Assembly: GCA_023458875.1 (NCBI GenBank)
Contig: JAEWXO010000045.1
Coordinates: 1 to 64,000 of the forward strand
Reading direction: 5' to 3'
DNA from: Bacillota bacterium
Lineage (GTDB): Bacteria > Bacillota > Clostridia > Oscillospirales > Ruminococcaceae
Length of the DNA stretch: 64,000 nt
In this document: piece by piece, positions 1 through 9,007 of the stretch
Position numbering within the stretch: the stretch's first letter is position 1
How the letters are laid out: every line of letters starts with the position of its first letter
Made by a program: the position numbers and the translations under genes
Notes under the pieces: generated by a model
Told to the model about the DNA's origin: nothing
What the model saw: only the letters and a program-made list of their open reading frames with translations
Databases searched by the model: none

Positions 1-1657
1 AAGCACCCTGCCACTTGCCGATATTTGAGCTTGAAGAAATGTTTACTTCAACCTTTGTAACCTTTTCGCCTGCCTTGATACCGAAATCTTCATATGCAAA
101 GCCAATCATCTTGTCATCAGCAGGAAGCTTTGAATATACAATTTCCTTGTCAGGCTTGATTGTATATGTACCATCTGAAGATGAAGCTGATGTTGTAGAT
201 TTAGTTGTTGTATTTGTATTTGGACTGGTGGTTGTCTTTGTAGTTGTAGTTGTTGTAGGATCTGAAGAACCGCCGCCTATACCGTTTGATTTAGCGCCGA
301 CAATTGTTGATTCAACAGAACCTGTTTTATATACACTGTAAAGACCGGCAGCAGCGCCTACAAAACCTGCATTGTAGTCAACGGCAACCTCATTGCATAC
401 ATAATCAGCACGTGAGTCTCTGTAAGTTCCGCCTGCATCTGAAGGTCCTCCTACAAGTGCTCCTACAAGAACATATTTTGAAGGACTCTCATCTTCAGCA
501 GTAGAAGTACCTGAACAAGCTCTGTGGTGAGGCTTGCTTGCTGAGTTTGATGCAAAACCTACAACAAAGCATGTGTTGGCAGGGTTGTTTCCGAGAATGT
601 AATCCATCTGGCCCTTACACCAGCTTGCGTAATTTGCACCTGAGTTTTTCTGAGCTACAAGAGCTGTAAACTGCATGGATGTATTGAGACGTGCACTGCC
701 CCATTTGTCAAGGAAGAAGTATCCGCTTCCGTTTGCTTTTCCGCCTATGAAGCTGTTTACTTTATTCCAGTCACCTGTAATATGAGCATAAACACATGCA
801 GCACCGAGACCTACGTTCTCCCAGCCGTGTACCCAGCCTAAATATTCATCCTGCTTGCTTGCACAGTCTGACTTGTATGATTCCTGTTTTGTTGCAAGGT
901 AAAGCCAGCCTGCTGCCCATGCCTGTTCATCTCTGCAGCTCTTGCTGTCATAGAATCCGCCAGTACCTTCTGTTGCAACAGAGTTTGATCTTGTTGAGAA
1001 GCTATAAAGAGCCTTAGCGTATTTAAGGTCTTCTTCATTGCCGAAGTTCAGGTAGTTAAGTGCAAGTGCTGCAGCATATTCAGCAGCGATATCACTGGCA
1101 CCGTTTGATGTCCAGTACATTCTTCTTGAACCTCCCTGATTCTCCGGAGGACCCCAGTAGGCGTGGTCAACGTTTCCGTCGCCCTTCTGATAAAGGAAGC
1201 TTGTTACGTTTCCGCTTGAGTCAAGCTTTGTTGAAGCCTTGAAAAATTCAGTAAAGTGATTCATAACAGTCTTAAAATGTCCTGTTACTCCTACAGAATC
1301 ATATGCATCCTTGAATTCATAATATCCCCATCCGAGTGTTGACGCTGAAAATCCCTGTGGAAGACCGAACATTGCATGGTCTCCGGCATCATGATATCCA
1401 CCTGCTACTTCATCACTTGTATGGCAGTTGTCTCTCCATGTAAGAAGTGAGTTACTTTTTACTGTTGTACCGCACATATTTGCATCATAGAAGAATAATG
1501 ACTGCTGTAAAAGCTTTGCATAGTTATCGCTTCCTGCAGCTTGTACAACATTTTCAGGTGTCTTTAAAAAATCACCTGACATTAAGGTGGTCGCTGTGAT
1601 AGCGAGAGCTGCTACTGATGCCAGCACTCTTTTCGATAAGTCCTTTTTAAAATACAT
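1..1657 (-). CDS. GH9 endoglucanase, secreted (3' end outside window)
   Basis: Cellulase of glycoside hydrolase family 9, cutting beta-1,4-glucan outside the cell. The visible 552 codons start with a signal peptide (KKDLSKR, then a hydrophobic run ending near VQAA). The catalytic module carries the GH9 signatures: YHDAGDHAMFG (catalytic Asp), PHHRA, and NEVAVDYNAGFVGA (catalytic Glu). A Thr-rich linker of about 25 residues follows, then the start of a second, probably carbohydrate-binding, domain that runs off the window. A dockerin is likely downstream but is not seen. The start at 1657 has the ribosome-binding site AAAGGATGA. A separate promoter (1733-1761) and the terminator of the preceding cdaR gene isolate it as its own transcription unit. 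Confidence 0.93.
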   Translation of the reverse strand, partial: MYFKKDLSKRVLASVAALAITATTLMSGDFLKTPENVVQAAGSDNYAKLLQQSLFFYDANMCGTTVKSNSLLTWRDNCHTSDEVAGGYHDAGDHAMFGLPQGFSASTLGWGYYEFKDAYDSVGVTGHFKTVMNHFTEFFKASTKLDSSGNVTSFLYQKGDGNVDHAYWGPPENQGGSRRMYWTSNGASDIAAEYAAALALNYLNFGNEEDLKYAKALYSFSTRSNSVATEGTGGFYDSKSCRDEQAWAAGWLYLATKQESYKSDCASKQDEYLGWVHGWENVGLGAACVYAHITGDWNKVNSFIGGKANGSGYFFLDKWGSARLNTSMQFTALVAQKNSGANYASWCKGQMDYILGNNPANTCFVVGFASNSASKPHHRACSGTSTAEDESPSKYVLVGALVGGPSDAGGTYRDSRADYVCNEVAVDYNAGFVGAAAGLYSVYKTGSVESTIVGAKSNGIGGGSSDPTTTTTTKTTTSPNTNTTTKSTTSASSSDGTYTIKPDKEIVYSKLPADDKMIGFAYEDFGIKAGEKVTKVEVNISSSSNIGKWQGA

Positions 1658-1732
1658 TCAAAAATTCATCCTTTCAAACTTCAAATTAAATTGAAATAAT
1701 ATTAACTAAACCAATCAACCTCATACAACAAT

Positions 1733-1761
1733 ATTATACACAAAAAAATCAAGTTTGTGAA
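1733..1761 (-). promoter_or_regulatory. Promoter of the GH9 gene
   Basis: On the minus strand, -35 TTCACA (1756-1761), a 17-bp spacer, and -10 TATAAT (1733-1738). It lies about 75 bp upstream of the GH9 start codon. Confidence 0.7.
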
Positions 1762-1824
1762 TACTTTTTTGAGTAATTATTGAAAATTAATAGACTATTC
1801 ATAAATTATGGATAAAATGGTACT

Positions 1825-1861
1825 AAAAAAGTTCCGTATCAATCTGATTACGGAACTTTTT
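1825..1861 (-). terminator. Terminator after cdaR
   Basis: Hairpin GTTCCGTA / TACGGAAC flanked by A and T runs. It lies between the cdaR stop and the GH9 promoter and is symmetrical enough to work in both directions. Confidence 0.8.
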
Positions 1862-1905
1862 CAAACAAAGTATTACATGAATCTGTTATTGTGCTGTTAA
1901 ATAAT

Positions 1906-3336
1906 TTATTGACTGCTCGCTGTGGATGTAGAGGATGAAGTCGTTGATGCCGTTTCATTCAGTTCGCTTATCTCAACCTCAGCTGTATAATGTCCGAACA
2001 CCCAGACATTTTTAAATTGTTCAGGTGGTCTGACTGAAACTTCATAGTTGTGTCTTCCTACATCGGGTTTTCCTATTGTCGATGTTGAACTTTTTGAAAT
2101 GTCGATTTCAAGGATAAGGTCACTGGCTGTAATTTTTGCAATATCAGCCGAAGGTCCTATTATTGTTAAATCATTCAGACGCTGAGTTATCAGTTCTGCC
2201 TTGTATTTTGATGCATACGGATTTTTAAAGCTGAAATTTGAGAGATTCTGAAAAGTCTTTGATGAGAGTCCGGAATTGTCAAAGCTTACGATACACGCAG
2301 AAACATTTGAATCATTTGAGATCTTAGGATAGCTTTCAAGGGCTTTGTTTATATCAAATGCTGTACTGAAATCAAGTCCTATGTCATTAAGCGAAATGTT
2401 CTGATCTGTCGAAACAGGCAGTGTAACCATGTCGGATATAGACGGGTCATCTGATGAAATCAGTATACTTTCCGGGTCCAGTGAAAGGCGTTTACGGATA
2501 AAGTCCTGATTAAAATAACTTGGTGCATCCGTTATGTTATAATTAATCAGAAGCTCGTGAGTCTTAGAAATATATATTGTAACGGTAAGGTCCTTTTTGT
2601 TTATTCTCATGCTGTTATCTGTAAAGTAGGGGTGCAGGATGCTGTTGATGTCGTTGTCCTCTGCATCGTAGAACGTGATATTATCAAGTGAAGCTTCAAC
2701 TGATATTGTCTTTCTTGCATCATACGACACACTCTGCAGCATATTTAAAGTACATCCGGCTATTGAATTTATATATGGTTCCGGACCTGTTATGGAAAGG
2801 GAATCACATGTTATGTTTTTAAGCTTATAGCCTGATGCGGCAGTTATGTTCGGGGCATTTATATTTTCGTCTTTTATTTCTATGGTTTTTGTTATTTCTT
2901 TATAAAAATAGACTGTAGCCTTTGTGTTTCCTATGATCTGCCAGTTGCAGTCAACATCGTTTCCGTCAGCCTTGAATACCTGAACAGATACGACGACAGG
3001 CTGTTCGGATGAATAATTGTCTACTGTTACTTTTGCATAAAAATCATCTTTGTTAAGAAAAGCAAGCTTTGTTCTGTTTGCTGTTACTCTGATATCAACA
3101 TCCGAAATATCTGATTCGTATATCCTGTATCCGTCCTCCTCGGCAGGTGTTCCGGCTATACTGGCTTCATAATCAATCTCAATGCCTCTTATAGTTTCTG
3201 TTGAATCAGGATACTGTTTCTGAGTTACATATCCCCATACGGCTATGCCTGTAAGAAATGAAATTATTAAAAGCATTGTGTTGTTATAGATGGAATTTTC
3301 AATGAAGGCTTTTATTTTCTTATAGATTTTTTTCAT
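1906..3336 (-). CDS. cdaR: YbbR-domain protein, CdaA regulator CdaR
   Basis: A 476-residue protein with one N-terminal membrane segment (about residues 20-38) and a long extracellular part. The part is made of several YbbR-type beta domains and ends in a Ser/Thr-rich tail. In Firmicutes this protein binds the membrane diadenylate cyclase CdaA and modulates c-di-AMP synthesis. The call rests on the architecture and on the gene position: it overlaps the cdaA stop by 4 nt, so the two are translationally coupled. The usual third operon member, glmM, is absent; a terminator follows instead. Confidence 0.88.
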   Translation of the reverse strand: MKKIYKKIKAFIENSIYNNTMLLIISFLTGIAVWGYVTQKQYPDSTETIRGIEIDYEASIAGTPAEEDGYRIYESDISDVDIRVTANRTKLAFLNKDDFYAKVTVDNYSSEQPVVVSVQVFKADGNDVDCNWQIIGNTKATVYFYKEITKTIEIKDENINAPNITAASGYKLKNITCDSLSITGPEPYINSIAGCTLNMLQSVSYDARKTISVEASLDNITFYDAEDNDINSILHPYFTDNSMRINKKDLTVTIYISKTHELLINYNITDAPSYFNQDFIRKRLSLDPESILISSDDPSISDMVTLPVSTDQNISLNDIGLDFSTAFDINKALESYPKISNDSNVSACIVSFDNSGLSSKTFQNLSNFSFKNPYASKYKAELITQRLNDLTIIGPSADIAKITASDLILEIDISKSSTSTIGKPDVGRHNYEVSVRPPEQFKNVWVFGHYTAEVEISELNETASTTSSSTSTASSQ

Positions 3337-4202
3337 GTATTATCCTTCCTTTTGAATGCCTTTTTTGGAACATCATAATTTTGTTCCGATATAATTTCTT
3401 CCGTAAGGAATTTTTTTAATGTTTTTGAAGTGAAATTTCTTTTTAATTCTCCGTTAAGAGCAATAGAAATAGTACCTGTTTCTTCGGATACTACTATAAT
3501 AATAGCATCTGAATTTTCACTCATTCCTATGGCGGCTCTGTGCCGTGAACCCAGTTTTTTGTTAATGAGTTCTTCACGCTCAGGCTTCGGAAGAAAACAT
3601 GCAGCTGCCATTATCATACCGTCACGCATAATAACAGCACCGTCATGAAGCGGTGTTTTAGGGTAGAATATATTTCCGAAAAGCTCCTTGCTTGGGGTTG
3701 CATTTATTATTGTACCGGTAGTTATCTGTTCTCCGAGTTTTGTCTGGCGTTCGATTACTATGAGCGCCCCTGTGGTAGTTGCTGAAAGCTCATCACAGGC
3801 ATCGCATATTTCATCAATTGCCTTTGTCCATTTGACAGTATATTCAGTTGAATGTTCAGAAAAAAAAGAAAATTTTGTGACGCTTGTCCGTCCTACACGT
3901 TCAAGTGTTCTTCGCAATTCCGGCTGAAACATTATCATTATTGCAATAAATCCGTTACTTAAAACTGCGGACAGTAAAAATTTCATTGATTTTAGCTCGA
4001 AAATAGCACAGACAATATATGCGACCAGGAGAAATATTATACCTTTAATAAGCTGGCCTGCACGTGTTTCCCTTATAATTTTAATTAGTTTATAGAAAAT
4101 AAATGATAATAAAACTATATCAAGAAGGTCAATAGGAGAAATTGTACTGAAGATACTCCAGGCTGATCTAAATATACCTTGTAATTGGGTAAATATATTC
4201 AT
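3333..4202 (-). CDS. cdaA: Diadenylate cyclase CdaA
   Basis: Condenses two ATP into c-di-AMP at the membrane. The 289 residues begin with three hydrophobic segments (about 24-42, 53-70, 76-95). The DAC (DisA_N) domain follows, with the signature motifs TPLHDGAVIM and GSRHRAAIG that hold the catalytic Asp-Gly-Ala and Arg-His-Arg residues. Length and order match the CdaA family rather than DisA. It is first in a two-gene operon with cdaR. c-di-AMP controls potassium and osmolyte balance and wall homeostasis in this phylum. Confidence 0.95.
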   Translation of the reverse strand: MNIFTQLQGIFRSAWSIFSTISPIDLLDIVLLSFIFYKLIKIIRETRAGQLIKGIIFLLVAYIVCAIFELKSMKFLLSAVLSNGFIAIMIMFQPELRRTLERVGRTSVTKFSFFSEHSTEYTVKWTKAIDEICDACDELSATTTGALIVIERQTKLGEQITTGTIINATPSKELFGNIFYPKTPLHDGAVIMRDGMIMAAACFLPKPEREELINKKLGSRHRAAIGMSENSDAIIIVVSEETGTISIALNGELKRNFTSKTLKKFLTEEIISEQNYDVPKKAFKRKDNT

Positions 4203-4256
4203 AGTTCACATCCTTGCTGAAATAAAAATAAGCGGCAGTCCGGGATCGTTTATATG

Positions 4257-4347
4257 TATCGGGCACAAAAGCCCGATAATGCATTTAATTTATTGTATAA
4301 TAAAAATACACTTATATATATTTTATCATATATTCGTATTTTTTCAA
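4257..4347 (-). promoter_or_regulatory. cdaA promoter and leader hairpin
   Basis: On the minus strand, -35 TTGAAA (4342-4347), a 16-bp spacer, and -10 TAAAAT (4320-4325). The 5' leader then contains a perfect 7-bp hairpin, ATCGGGC / GCCCGAT (4258-4277), with no T tract, so it is not an ordinary terminator. Confidence 0.5.
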
Positions 4348-4350
4348 TAG

Positions 4351-5484
4351 CTAAAATGCATTTTTTATTGTAAAACATAATTTTTTTACTTCGTTTTCCG
4401 TATTGAATACTGACGGAGCAAATCTTATTGTGCCACTTTCGGTACCGAGACTTTTATGTGCCATTGCAGAACAGTGAAATCCCGCACGCAGACAAAAACC
4501 TTTTTCATTAAGGTATGAAGCAAATTTTTCAGACGGAATATCCTTTGCGTTAAATGATATTATAGGAACATATTGTGCATCAGGAGAACGGTATATTTTA
4601 ATTTTATCAAAATCACGCATATTGGATAAAAATATACTGCTAAGCTTTTCCTCATATCCGGATATATCCTGAACAGTACGTTTTTTAATAAAATCAATGC
4701 CTGATTTCAGTGATAATATACCGGGAGTATTAAGCGTTCCGCTTTCAAGGCTGTCAGGCATGAAATCAGGCTGGGTTAATTCGAGAGAGCCGCTTCCTGT
4801 TCCGCCCTGTGTAAGAGGCTCTATTTTGTATTTGCCGTCTGTTATAAGAAGACCGGTTCCTGCTATTCCGTATAGCCCCTTGTGACCACTTGTACATAAT
4901 ATGTTTATGCCGCTTTTAAGGGAGACAGGTATGATACCGCATGCCTGAGCTCCGTCAGCAATAAAGCATATATTTCTCTTGCTGCACATTTCTGCAATTT
5001 CTTTTATAGGGAGCAGCTGACCGGTTACATTTCCGGCTATTGTGCATATGACAGCCTGTGTTTTTACATTGATGGCATTTTCAAAGGCGTCTATTGTTTT
5101 TAAATTGTCGTTATACACCTTTGCGATGCTCAGAGTAATTTTACCCTGTTTGCTGAGAGCCATAAGAGGTCTGATAACGGAATTGTGTTCAATAGAGCTT
5201 GTCACAACGTGACTGCCGCTTTTCAGCACTCCTTTTATTGCCGTATTCAGAGCCTGCGTACAGCTGCTTGTGAAAATGACATTTTCAGTCTGTGCATCGA
5301 AAAAATCCGCGGCAGCTTGTCTTGCATTGTACACAAGCTGTGAGGTGTGCATTGACAGACTATGACCACCTCGTCCGGCGCTGCCTCCGCAGTGTTCAAT
5401 GGCATATATGACTGATTTTTTAACTTCGTCAGGCTTTGGAAACGTTGTCGCAGCATTGTCAAAGTTAATAATGTGATTTTTCAT
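4351..5484 (-). CDS. Cysteine desulfurase family protein (class V aminotransferase)
   Basis: PLP-dependent enzyme of 377 residues, probably releasing sulfur or selenium from cysteine or selenocysteine. The PLP lysine is K202 in TSGHKGLYG. H100 in SSIEHNS and D177 in ADGAQ are the usual cofactor contacts, and the C-terminal FHCSAMAHKSLGT provides the persulfide cysteine. It resembles the EF2568-type subfamily that sits beside DUF3343 proteins, and here it overlaps a DUF3343 gene by 4 nt. The physiological sulfur or selenium acceptor cannot be told from sequence. It is not an obvious IscS/SufS gene because no scaffold gene is adjacent. Confidence 0.85.
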   Translation of the reverse strand: MKNHIINFDNAATTFPKPDEVKKSVIYAIEHCGGSAGRGGHSLSMHTSQLVYNARQAAADFFDAQTENVIFTSSCTQALNTAIKGVLKSGSHVVTSSIEHNSVIRPLMALSKQGKITLSIAKVYNDNLKTIDAFENAINVKTQAVICTIAGNVTGQLLPIKEIAEMCSKRNICFIADGAQACGIIPVSLKSGINILCTSGHKGLYGIAGTGLLITDGKYKIEPLTQGGTGSGSLELTQPDFMPDSLESGTLNTPGILSLKSGIDFIKKRTVQDISGYEEKLSSIFLSNMRDFDKIKIYRSPDAQYVPIISFNAKDIPSEKFASYLNEKGFCLRAGFHCSAMAHKSLGTESGTIRFAPSVFNTENEVKKLCFTIKNAF

Positions 5485-5705
5485 TTTGATGCTTCACCCT
5501 CGCCTGAATCAATAAAATCAATATTGTTCTTTTTCAGGAGATTCAAGGCGGTGTTATAGTCTGAGAAAATTTTTATTGAATATATACATCCATCAGATGG
5601 ACTTATAGTTTTTTCAACTGATGATTTAATTTTATTTGCTGATAAAACTGAAACAGCATTCATGGCTTTTGTATATGACCGCAGATTAAACGTGTAGTAC
5701 TGCAT
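5481..5705 (-). CDS. DUF3343 protein, putative Se/S carrier-like
   Basis: Small protein of 74 residues with the DUF3343 pattern: YYTFNLRSYTKAMNA at the N-terminus and SPSDGCIYSIKIF in the middle, whose Cys may carry sulfur or selenium. The family is thought to partner with the cysteine-desulfurase-like enzyme encoded immediately downstream (4-nt overlap). The ribosome-binding site GAGGTGATTTT directly precedes the ATG and has a perfect 11-bp complement just after the ispF stop (see findings). Confidence 0.75.
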   Translation of the reverse strand: MQYYTFNLRSYTKAMNAVSVLSANKIKSSVEKTISPSDGCIYSIKIFSDYNTALNLLKKNNIDFIDSGEGEASK

Positions 5706-5791
5706 AAAATCACCTCATAAAAATATTTTAAGTGAGATTAATATAATATATGCGGTACCGGAACATAATGTGACAGAGGTGATTTTTATAG

Positions 5792-6265
5792 CTAATCCGA
5801 GAGAAGGCAGACTGAGTGAGCGGATATGCCGAGCTTCTGACCGGTAAAGCCAAGATGCTCTTCGGTTGTGGCTTTTATATTAACCTGTGAGATTTCACAT
5901 TCGAGTATCTGAGAAATATTCTGACGCATTGCTTCTATAAACGGCGAGAGTTTAGGGGACTGTGCAATCACAGTTGCATCAATATTGCCGATTTTCCATC
6001 CCTTTTCCCTGATAATCTCAAATACCTTTTTAAGAAGAATCATACTGTCGGCATTTTTATATGTAATATCAGTATCCGGAAAATGCTTTCCTATATCACC
6101 TGCCGCCACAGCACCTAAAAGAGAATCCATTATTGCATGTAAAAGAACATCTGCATCTGAATGTCCTAAAAGTCCTGTTTCATGAGGAATATTTACTCCT
6201 CCGATTATAAGCTTCCTGTCCTTTGCCAACTGATGCACATCGTATCCGTGACCTATTCTGAACAT
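5792..6265 (-). CDS. ispF: 2-C-methyl-D-erythritol 2,4-cyclodiphosphate synthase
   Basis: Fifth step of the MEP isoprenoid pathway. The 157 residues show metal ligands in GHGYDVH near the N-terminus, [19 protein letters not shown] with the second His ligand, [10 protein letters not shown], and the C-terminal [10 protein letters not shown]. Normal length for the family. It overlaps the 3' end of ispD by 13 nt, so the two are co-transcribed and probably translationally coupled. Confidence 0.96.
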   Translation of the reverse strand: MFRIGHGYDVHQLAKDRKLIIGGVNIPHETGLLGHSDADVLLHAIMDSLLGAVAAGDIGKHFPDTDITYKNADSMILLKKVFEIIREKGWKIGNIDATVIAQSPKLSPFIEAMRQNISQILECEISQVNIKATTEEHLGFTGQKLGISAHSVCLLSD

Positions 6266-6945
6266 ATTTTACGCTCCTTAAAGATAATTTCTGCTATTGA
6301 CAGATCCTCCGGCGTTGTGATTTTTATATTTGTATAATCACCTTTTGTCATATATACTTTTACCCCTATTGACTCAGCAAGCTGGCAGTCATCTGTAAAA
6401 TCAAGTCCGTTTCTTAAAGCGAAATCCATTCCTCTCATATAAACCGATTTTTTAAATACCTGAGGTGTCTGGGTGATATACAGTGACGAGCGCGGGGGAG
6501 TATCGGTTATCAGATTGTCCGATACCACTTTTATTGTATCCTTTACGGGAACTCCCAGAGTCGCACCGCCGAAAATACGGGCATCAGCAATAACCTTCTG
6601 TATGTTTTCTGATTTTATAAGCGGCCTTGCACCGTCATGAACCGCAATCATCTTTGTCATTTCAGATACTTTTTTTATACCGTTTACAACGCTTGCCTGT
6701 CTGGTGCTTCCTCCCTCAACCACATGTGTAAGCTTTGAAATTCCAAGCCCTGCTGCTGTCGCTTTTATTTTTTCTGCATTTTCAGCTTTTGTTACTACAA
6801 TGATCTCATAAATACTTTCGCATTTTTCAAATGCGAGCATACAGTGTCCTATTACAGGAATATTTTCAATCAGTGAAAATTGTTTGTCAATCCCGTTCAT
6901 TCTTGAAGAATTACCTGCTGAAACTATTATTGCTGAAGTATCCAT
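6253..6945 (-). CDS. ispD: 2-C-methyl-D-erythritol 4-phosphate cytidylyltransferase
   Basis: Third step of the MEP pathway, making CDP-methylerythritol. The 230 residues carry the nucleotide-binding N-terminus [16 protein letters not shown], where the usual small-residue loop appears as SAGNSS, the VHDGARPL motif and the C-terminal TTPEDL. The ribosome-binding site AAAGGAT lies 9-10 nt before the start. With ispF it forms a two-gene isoprenoid operon; DUF3343 may be read through from it because no clear terminator follows ispF. Confidence 0.95.
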   Translation of the reverse strand: MDTSAIIVSAGNSSRMNGIDKQFSLIENIPVIGHCMLAFEKCESIYEIIVVTKAENAEKIKATAAGLGISKLTHVVEGGSTRQASVVNGIKKVSEMTKMIAVHDGARPLIKSENIQKVIADARIFGGATLGVPVKDTIKVVSDNLITDTPPRSSLYITQTPQVFKKSVYMRGMDFALRNGLDFTDDCQLAESIGVKVYMTKGDYTNIKITTPEDLSIAEIIFKERKICSE

Positions 6946-6995
6946 ATAAAAAATCCTTTCTGTTATTTTTGTGAATATGTTGTGATATTATTAAT

Positions 6996-7083
6996 CCATA
7001 CCATAAAGTGAGACAGATGTGTAAGCGAAATCCGGGCGACGGCAAAGTATGGTCGGCCTGTGCCGAGCCGAAATCACTGCCTG
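6996..7083 (+). repeat. Structured intergenic repeat, copy A
   Basis: Divergent copy of a repeat family seen seven times in the window. It shares CCATACCATAAAGTG, AAGCGAAATCC, GACGGCAAAG and CCGAAATC with the others. The core hairpin is TCGGC / GCCGA, and the right end has degenerated. It lies between the divergent ispD and lipoprotein genes, and a spurious 62-residue ORF runs across it. Confidence 0.65.
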
Positions 7084-7224
7084 AGAGTAACTATTTCGTA
7101 AAGGTCAGAAAAATTAATCCTGAAATTATATATTACATCCATTATACCATATCAGAGAAAAAATATAAAGTAAACAATACATGTTTTTTAACTTAAAAAA
7201 ATTTAAAATTTTTTTATTTTTATA

Positions 7225-7289
7225 TAGACTTATTTGAATAAATATTGTATAATTAATAAGTATTTGAAAAAAAGAAACACATGGAGGAG
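7225..7289 (+). promoter_or_regulatory. Promoter and RBS of the PrsA-like gene
   Basis: -35 TAGACT (7225-7230), 17-bp spacer, -10 TATAAT (7248-7253). The strong Shine-Dalgarno GGAGGAG at 7283-7289 sets the start at 7297 rather than at the closer ATG at 7291. Confidence 0.75.
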
Positions 7290-7296
7290 TATGTAA

Positions 7297-8664
7297 ATGT
7301 CTTTTTATAAACGAATAGCTGCGACAGTTGTAGCTTTATCACTTATGGTTGCAGGAGCGGGCTGCGGTGAATCATCATCATGGGCTGTAAAATATCAGGA
7401 TTATACTTTGAACTCGGGAATATTCATATTTTATCAGACACAGGCTTATTCAGAGGCAACTGCAATTTTAACTGAGGCTGATGAAAAGCTTGATTTGAAT
7501 AATACAAAGCTTATAAAAACAATGTCAGTTGAAAACACGGATATTACCGAATGGATAAACAACAAGGCAACTGAAAACATGAGAATTTTTCTTGCTGTAA
7601 ATGAAAAATTTGAATCTCTTGGACTTGAGCTTGATTCAAAGGCAAAGAGCGATATTAAACAACAGTTTAATTCAATATGGTCATACTATTCAGAATTGTA
7701 TGAGAAAAACGGAATAGGTAAGGATACCGTAAAACAGATAGTTGAATTTGACTATAAGCAGAGAGCTGTATTTAACCACTATTATAACAAGGGCGGAGAA
7801 TTTGAATATTCAGATGCGGACATATGGTCATACCTTGAAGGTAATTATTCAAGAGTTAAGTTTATAAAGCTTAACCTAAAGGATGGAAGCAGTGCTGAGC
7901 TTGATGATGCAGGCAAAAAAGAAGTCAGAAAAATGGCTGACGGCTATGCGGACAGAATTAAAAACGGTGAGAGCATAGATGACCTTATAAAAGAATACAA
8001 TGATTATTATAATAAACTCGTATCCGATGCAGCGGCAGCAACCGCAACAGGAGATGATGCTTTAATTGCAGAAGAAGCTGACGTCAATGCTGAAGCAGTA
8101 ACAGAAGCACCTGTAACAGAGGCACCATCTGATTCAGACGAAAGTGCAGCTGCTGAAAATTCCGACGCAGAACCTGCTGCAACAGAAGCTTCTGCAGAAG
8201 GCGAAGCTCAGACAACAGAACCGCTTTCCTCAGATACAGAGGACGGACAGGCTGTTACAACAGCTGTTTCAGAAACATCATCCGAGGTTGTTACTATTGC
8301 AGAACTCAATACAGCTGAACTTTTAGATCCTTATGCAAATGACAGCCTTCTTTTCAAAGGCTCAGAAGAGGATGGATATAACCCTTCAAAGGTTGTAAAT
8401 GAAGCGGCATTTGACAAATGTGTTATAGGCGGTGACCCGGTTGTAGTTGAGGATGAAGAAAACCTTGCAGTTTATGTTATTAAGAGATATGATATCCGTG
8501 AAAGAGAAGATTTACTTGAAGGCGAAGACAGAGAAGGAATTCTTTGGGAAATACTTAAAGAAGACTTTGAGAAAAAGGCACTGGAGTGGGTTCCTGAAGA
8601 TGCAATCAAGAGAAATTCCAGATCATACAGAAGATATGACCCGTTTGATATCCAGTATTCGTAA
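7297..8664 (+). CDS. SurA/PrsA-like lipoprotein
   Basis: Exported lipoprotein of 455 residues, with a lipobox VAGAGC whose Cys would be lipidated. The N-terminal part resembles the SurA/PrsA chaperone arm (helical, around residues 30-190). A recognisable PpiC catalytic domain is not evident. Instead there is an Ala/Glu/Thr-rich low-complexity insert (about residues 245-335) before a short C-terminal region ending RSYRRYDPFDIQYS. Probable role: a folding helper on the outer face of the membrane; enzymatic isomerase activity is doubtful. Monocistronic, with its own promoter and a 20-bp terminator stem. Confidence 0.65.
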   Translation: MSFYKRIAATVVALSLMVAGAGCGESSSWAVKYQDYTLNSGIFIFYQTQAYSEATAILTEADEKLDLNNTKLIKTMSVENTDITEWINNKATENMRIFLAVNEKFESLGLELDSKAKSDIKQQFNSIWSYYSELYEKNGIGKDTVKQIVEFDYKQRAVFNHYYNKGGEFEYSDADIWSYLEGNYSRVKFIKLNLKDGSSAELDDAGKKEVRKMADGYADRIKNGESIDDLIKEYNDYYNKLVSDAAAATATGDDALIAEEADVNAEAVTEAPVTEAPSDSDESAAAENSDAEPAATEASAEGEAQTTEPLSSDTEDGQAVTTAVSETSSEVVTIAELNTAELLDPYANDSLLFKGSEEDGYNPSKVVNEAAFDKCVIGGDPVVVEDEENLAVYVIKRYDIREREDLLEGEDREGILWEILKEDFEKKALEWVPEDAIKRNSRSYRRYDPFDIQYS

Positions 8665-8680
8665 TTAAATATTCATATAA

Positions 8681-8731
8681 AAAATAAAATACTGTCTGAT
8701 TTAAAATAAAATCAGACAGTATTTTATTTTT
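8681..8731 (+). terminator. Terminator with 20-bp perfect stem
   Basis: AAAATAAAATACTGTCTGAT pairs exactly with 8711-8730, with a 10-nt loop. The T-rich 3' arm serves as the U tract. Confidence 0.9.
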
Positions 8732-8780
8732 GGTGTGTATTGTTAAACTGAAAGAATGATTATAGATTGTTTTTATTAAG

Positions 8781-8895
8781 CCATACCACAAAGTGAGGCA
8801 GATATATAAGCGAAGTCCAGGCGACTGTAAAGCCTGGTCGATTCGTGCGAATCGAAATCCCTGCATAACCATTATCTTCCCATATGGGTTAAATA
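8781..8895 (+). repeat. Structured intergenic repeat, copy B
   Basis: Begins AGCCATACCACAAAGTG. The first hairpin is CAGGC / GCCTG around a GACTGTAAA loop, and the second is TCGATTC / GAATCGA. It is followed by AAATCCCTGCATAA and a right end CATATGGGTT. It lies between the lipoprotein terminator and the moxR promoter. Confidence 0.75.
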
Positions 8896-8940
8896 TTAAC
8901 CTTAAAATATGCAAATAAAATAAAAAAACACAATTTGGTA

Positions 8941-8969
8941 TTGAAAAAAAATATGTAATTTGTTATAAT
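8941..8969 (+). promoter_or_regulatory. Promoter of the moxR cluster
   Basis: -35 TTGAAA (8941-8946), 17-bp spacer, -10 TATAAT (8964-8969), 38 bp before the moxR start. The RBS AAAGGAG is at 8995-9001. Confidence 0.8.
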
Positions 8970-9007
8970 TAATAAATAACAACAGTATTTTTTAAAGGAG
9001 CGACACA

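Noticed and set aside
15..341. Plus-strand ORF rich in Val
   Set aside because: It is the complement of the Thr-rich linker of the GH9 gene. The same artefact occurs opposite other Thr linkers (29112-29345, 47618-47815).
7008..7196. 62-residue ORF on the plus strand
   Set aside because: It runs across structured repeat copy A. Similar spurious frames cross the other copies, and there is no RBS.
8606..8914. 102-residue minus-strand ORF
   Set aside because: It covers the end of the lipoprotein gene, the terminator and repeat copy B; it has no RBS.
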